Shown: one piece after another, positions 62,401-64,000 of the stretch
How positions within the stretch are numbered: position 1 is the stretch's first letter
How the letters are laid out: each line of letters begins with the position of its first letter
Assembly (NCBI GenBank): GCA_019925105.1
Contig: JAHGAU010000022.1
Location: 682,001 to 746,000 of the forward strand
DNA length: 64,000 nt
Direction of reading: 5' to 3'
From: Niebla homalea
Taxonomy: Eukaryota; Ascomycota; Lecanoromycetes; Lecanorales; Ramalinaceae
Made by a program: the position numbers and the translations under genes
Notes under the pieces: model-generated
Databases searched by the model: none
What the model saw: only the letters and a program-made list of their open reading frames with translations
Told to the model about the DNA's origin: nothing

Positions 62401-62529
62401 ATTACATAAATATTATCTAAATATTGTAAGTAAAGGGAATAAGGTAAATTAAACACCTCCAGAGTTATATATAGAAAAAAGTATTAAAACGTCCTAATAG
62501 TTTATTTAACGCTTATATAATTATTATAA

Positions 62530-63162
62530 ATAATATTACTTTAACATTTTAAAACTTAAAACCGACCTTAAAAATTACTATAATGAGATAATTTTAATTA
62601 AGCAATAAGTATATTTTAAAGGCTATAGAATTTTATTATTTTTATATGTTAATTAAAATAATAAAGGAAATATTTAAGTAATCTTAAAATTATTTAATTC
62701 AATTAAGTTTAAAAACCTTTATGTTAATAACTTTAAAATATCGAATATAAATCATATTTTATGCGTTATGAATATTACGTTATGGTTTTATAAAAAGATA
62801 ATAGGTCTTATTAATAAGAATATAACGGAAAAAGTATAAGTTAAGAGAGTTAATAAAGATAAAAATCGTAAAAACAAGCGTTATAATAATAATTATTTAT
62901 TATTATTGTTACTTATACTTATACCTATACCGGTTAAACTATAATTAAACGTTTTAAGAAAAAAACCTTAAAATAAAATAGTAGATATCAGTTAATATGT
63001 TAAATATTAAGGATATAAAAATATTATTATAAAACGTAATAAAGTATATAATATATATGAAAAATAATAAATTATATAAATATTAAAAGTTTATGATGAA
63101 AAACTTTATAAAGAATGTAATTAACCATAAAATGTATAATTAAGAAGGTTATATAATATAAA
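62530..63162 (+). mobile_element. LINE fragment L10 (ORF1 region)
   Basis: 62980-63160 parallels 8360-8520 of L1 (ATTAAGGATATAAAAATATTATTATAAAA..), the zinc-knuckle region of ORF1, in plus orientation. The homology probably extends left to about 62530 but is blurred. It is broken off by the TIR element at 63163. Confidence 0.6.
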
Positions 63163-63525
63163 ATGGATAGGGAAAAATACCTTTATCCCCTACCGGTAAT
63201 AACGGTATAAGACCGGTACGAGACCGGGAAATGCCAAGTTACCGTTTTATTATCTATAGTATACTATATATTAAAATCAATAAAAACAAAATCTATATTT
63301 CTCTTAAATTAATTTAACGGCTTGCTTAATATTAAAAAAAATAATTTTTATACTTAACATAAAAAATATTTCAATAATGTTTTTACTACCGGGATCTTGG
63401 TATTTCCCTCTCCCATATCGCCGGGATAGGGACAATACGGGAACGGGATATACCCCTATACCGTACCGGCCGGTATAGGATAACCATAATTAAATCCCGT
63501 CCTATACCGTCCCGGTTAAGGGAGT
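63163..63525. mobile_element. TIR element, copy 2 (left end missing)
   Basis: Reverse-oriented relative of 44521-44981: GAGACCGGGAAATGCCAAGTTACCG.. matches its complement near 44835-44865, and the right end CCCGGTTAAGGGAGT is the outer inverted repeat. The other end lacks about 60 bases, including the inverted repeat, so this copy is truncated. Confidence 0.7.
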
Positions 63526-63549
63526 AAAAACCGGTGAGTTTAGAAAACT

Positions 63550-64000
63550 TTACGGTATATTTATTATTATATTTATTTTTTATTTTAAATTAATCGACGT
63601 TATTCTGTCCGTTAAGAAGCTTTTTATATAATTGTTAATAAATAATAGGACCCTTTTTTTCCGGAAGTTATAAAGTAATTTTTTATGAAATTTATTTTAT
63701 TAAACGTTTTAATAACATTTGATAAATGTAAATTTATTATATATTTCTTTTAATAACGTCGAATTATATAACGCCGTTAATAAACTTTTCTAATACCGTT
63801 TTTATTAAGTAATTTATTTATCTTTATATTTATTAATTAAAAAGGAGGCCGTATTCTTCCGCGTAATTATTAAGACTCTTATCATTATTATCTTTAAGGC
63901 TTTATTTCAGGTATATAATAATAAAATTAACCTATATATTTTTATTTTTAAATAGTTTAGTTTAACGGCTTTTAAACGATAATTGTTCTCGCTTCTTTAA
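63550..64000 (-). mobile_element. LINE fragment L11 (ORF2, RT region), runs off the window
   Basis: Matches L3 at about 18230-18600 and L2 at about 12100-12480 on the minus strand, for example GTATTCTTCCG(C/T)(G/A)TAATTATTAAG at 63853. This is the segment just before the RT palm. It continues beyond 64000. Confidence 0.75.

Overview
This window looks like an AT-rich compartment of a filamentous ascomycete (Pezizomycotina) genome, built almost entirely of transposable elements decayed by RIP (repeat-induced point mutation). CA and TG dinucleotides are strongly depleted and replaced by TA, while CG survives. Former coding frames are therefore full of TAA/TAG, and Cys, His, Trp and Gln codons have become Tyr or stop. 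I see no intact host gene, rRNA, intact tRNA or CRISPR array. All protein calls are remnants of transposon proteins.

Layout. 1-2.84 kb: 3' parts of two LINEs on the plus strand. 2.9-4.7 kb: unidentified mutated DNA. 4.71-6.37 kb: an unrecognised, more GC-rich unit with 160-bp direct repeats at its ends and three ~300-bp internal repeats. 6.87-42.53 kb: one 12-bp minisatellite locus (about 1.2 kb once insertions are removed) split by nested insertions. These are a full-length LINE (L1), itself cut into four pieces by three more LINEs (L2, L3, L5) with a fifth (L4) inside L3, and two Ty1/copia elements (A, minus strand; B, plus strand). 43.55-48.07 kb: an LTR element holding three TIR elements, one of which holds a TRIM-like element. 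48.33-48.74 kb: a 5'-truncated LINE (L9). 49.31-60.68 kb: a second copy of the Copia B family (C, minus strand) with a full LINE (L6) in its integrase region. 60.7-64 kb: AT-rich spacer, LINE fragments and a truncated TIR element.

The nesting rests on target-site duplications I could read: 15 bp exact for L2; 13 bp exact for L1, L4 and L6; 11 of 12 bp for L5; an imperfect one for L3; 5 bp exact for Copia A (CCTGG), B (AGGCC), C (TAACC) and the 43.5-kb LTR element (GGTAT); 5 bp for the TRIM (CTTAA); 8 bp for one hAT-like element (TACTTTAT). Adding the four L1 pieces gives about 5.74 kb, the length of an uninterrupted copy.

The LINE family (about 5.77 kb) has an ORF1 with CCHC knuckles and an ORF2 with endonuclease and reverse transcriptase, and ends in (TCAA)n. 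It resembles the fungal Tad1 clade. The Copia family B/C (5.6 kb, 220-bp LTRs) keeps readable protease, integrase, RT and RNase H remnants in the Ty1/copia order. No new functional system is evident. The items most worth a second look are the transposon-riddled minisatellite, the RIP-spared 200 bp in L4, the TRIM inside a hAT-like element, and the unidentified 4.7-6.4 kb unit.
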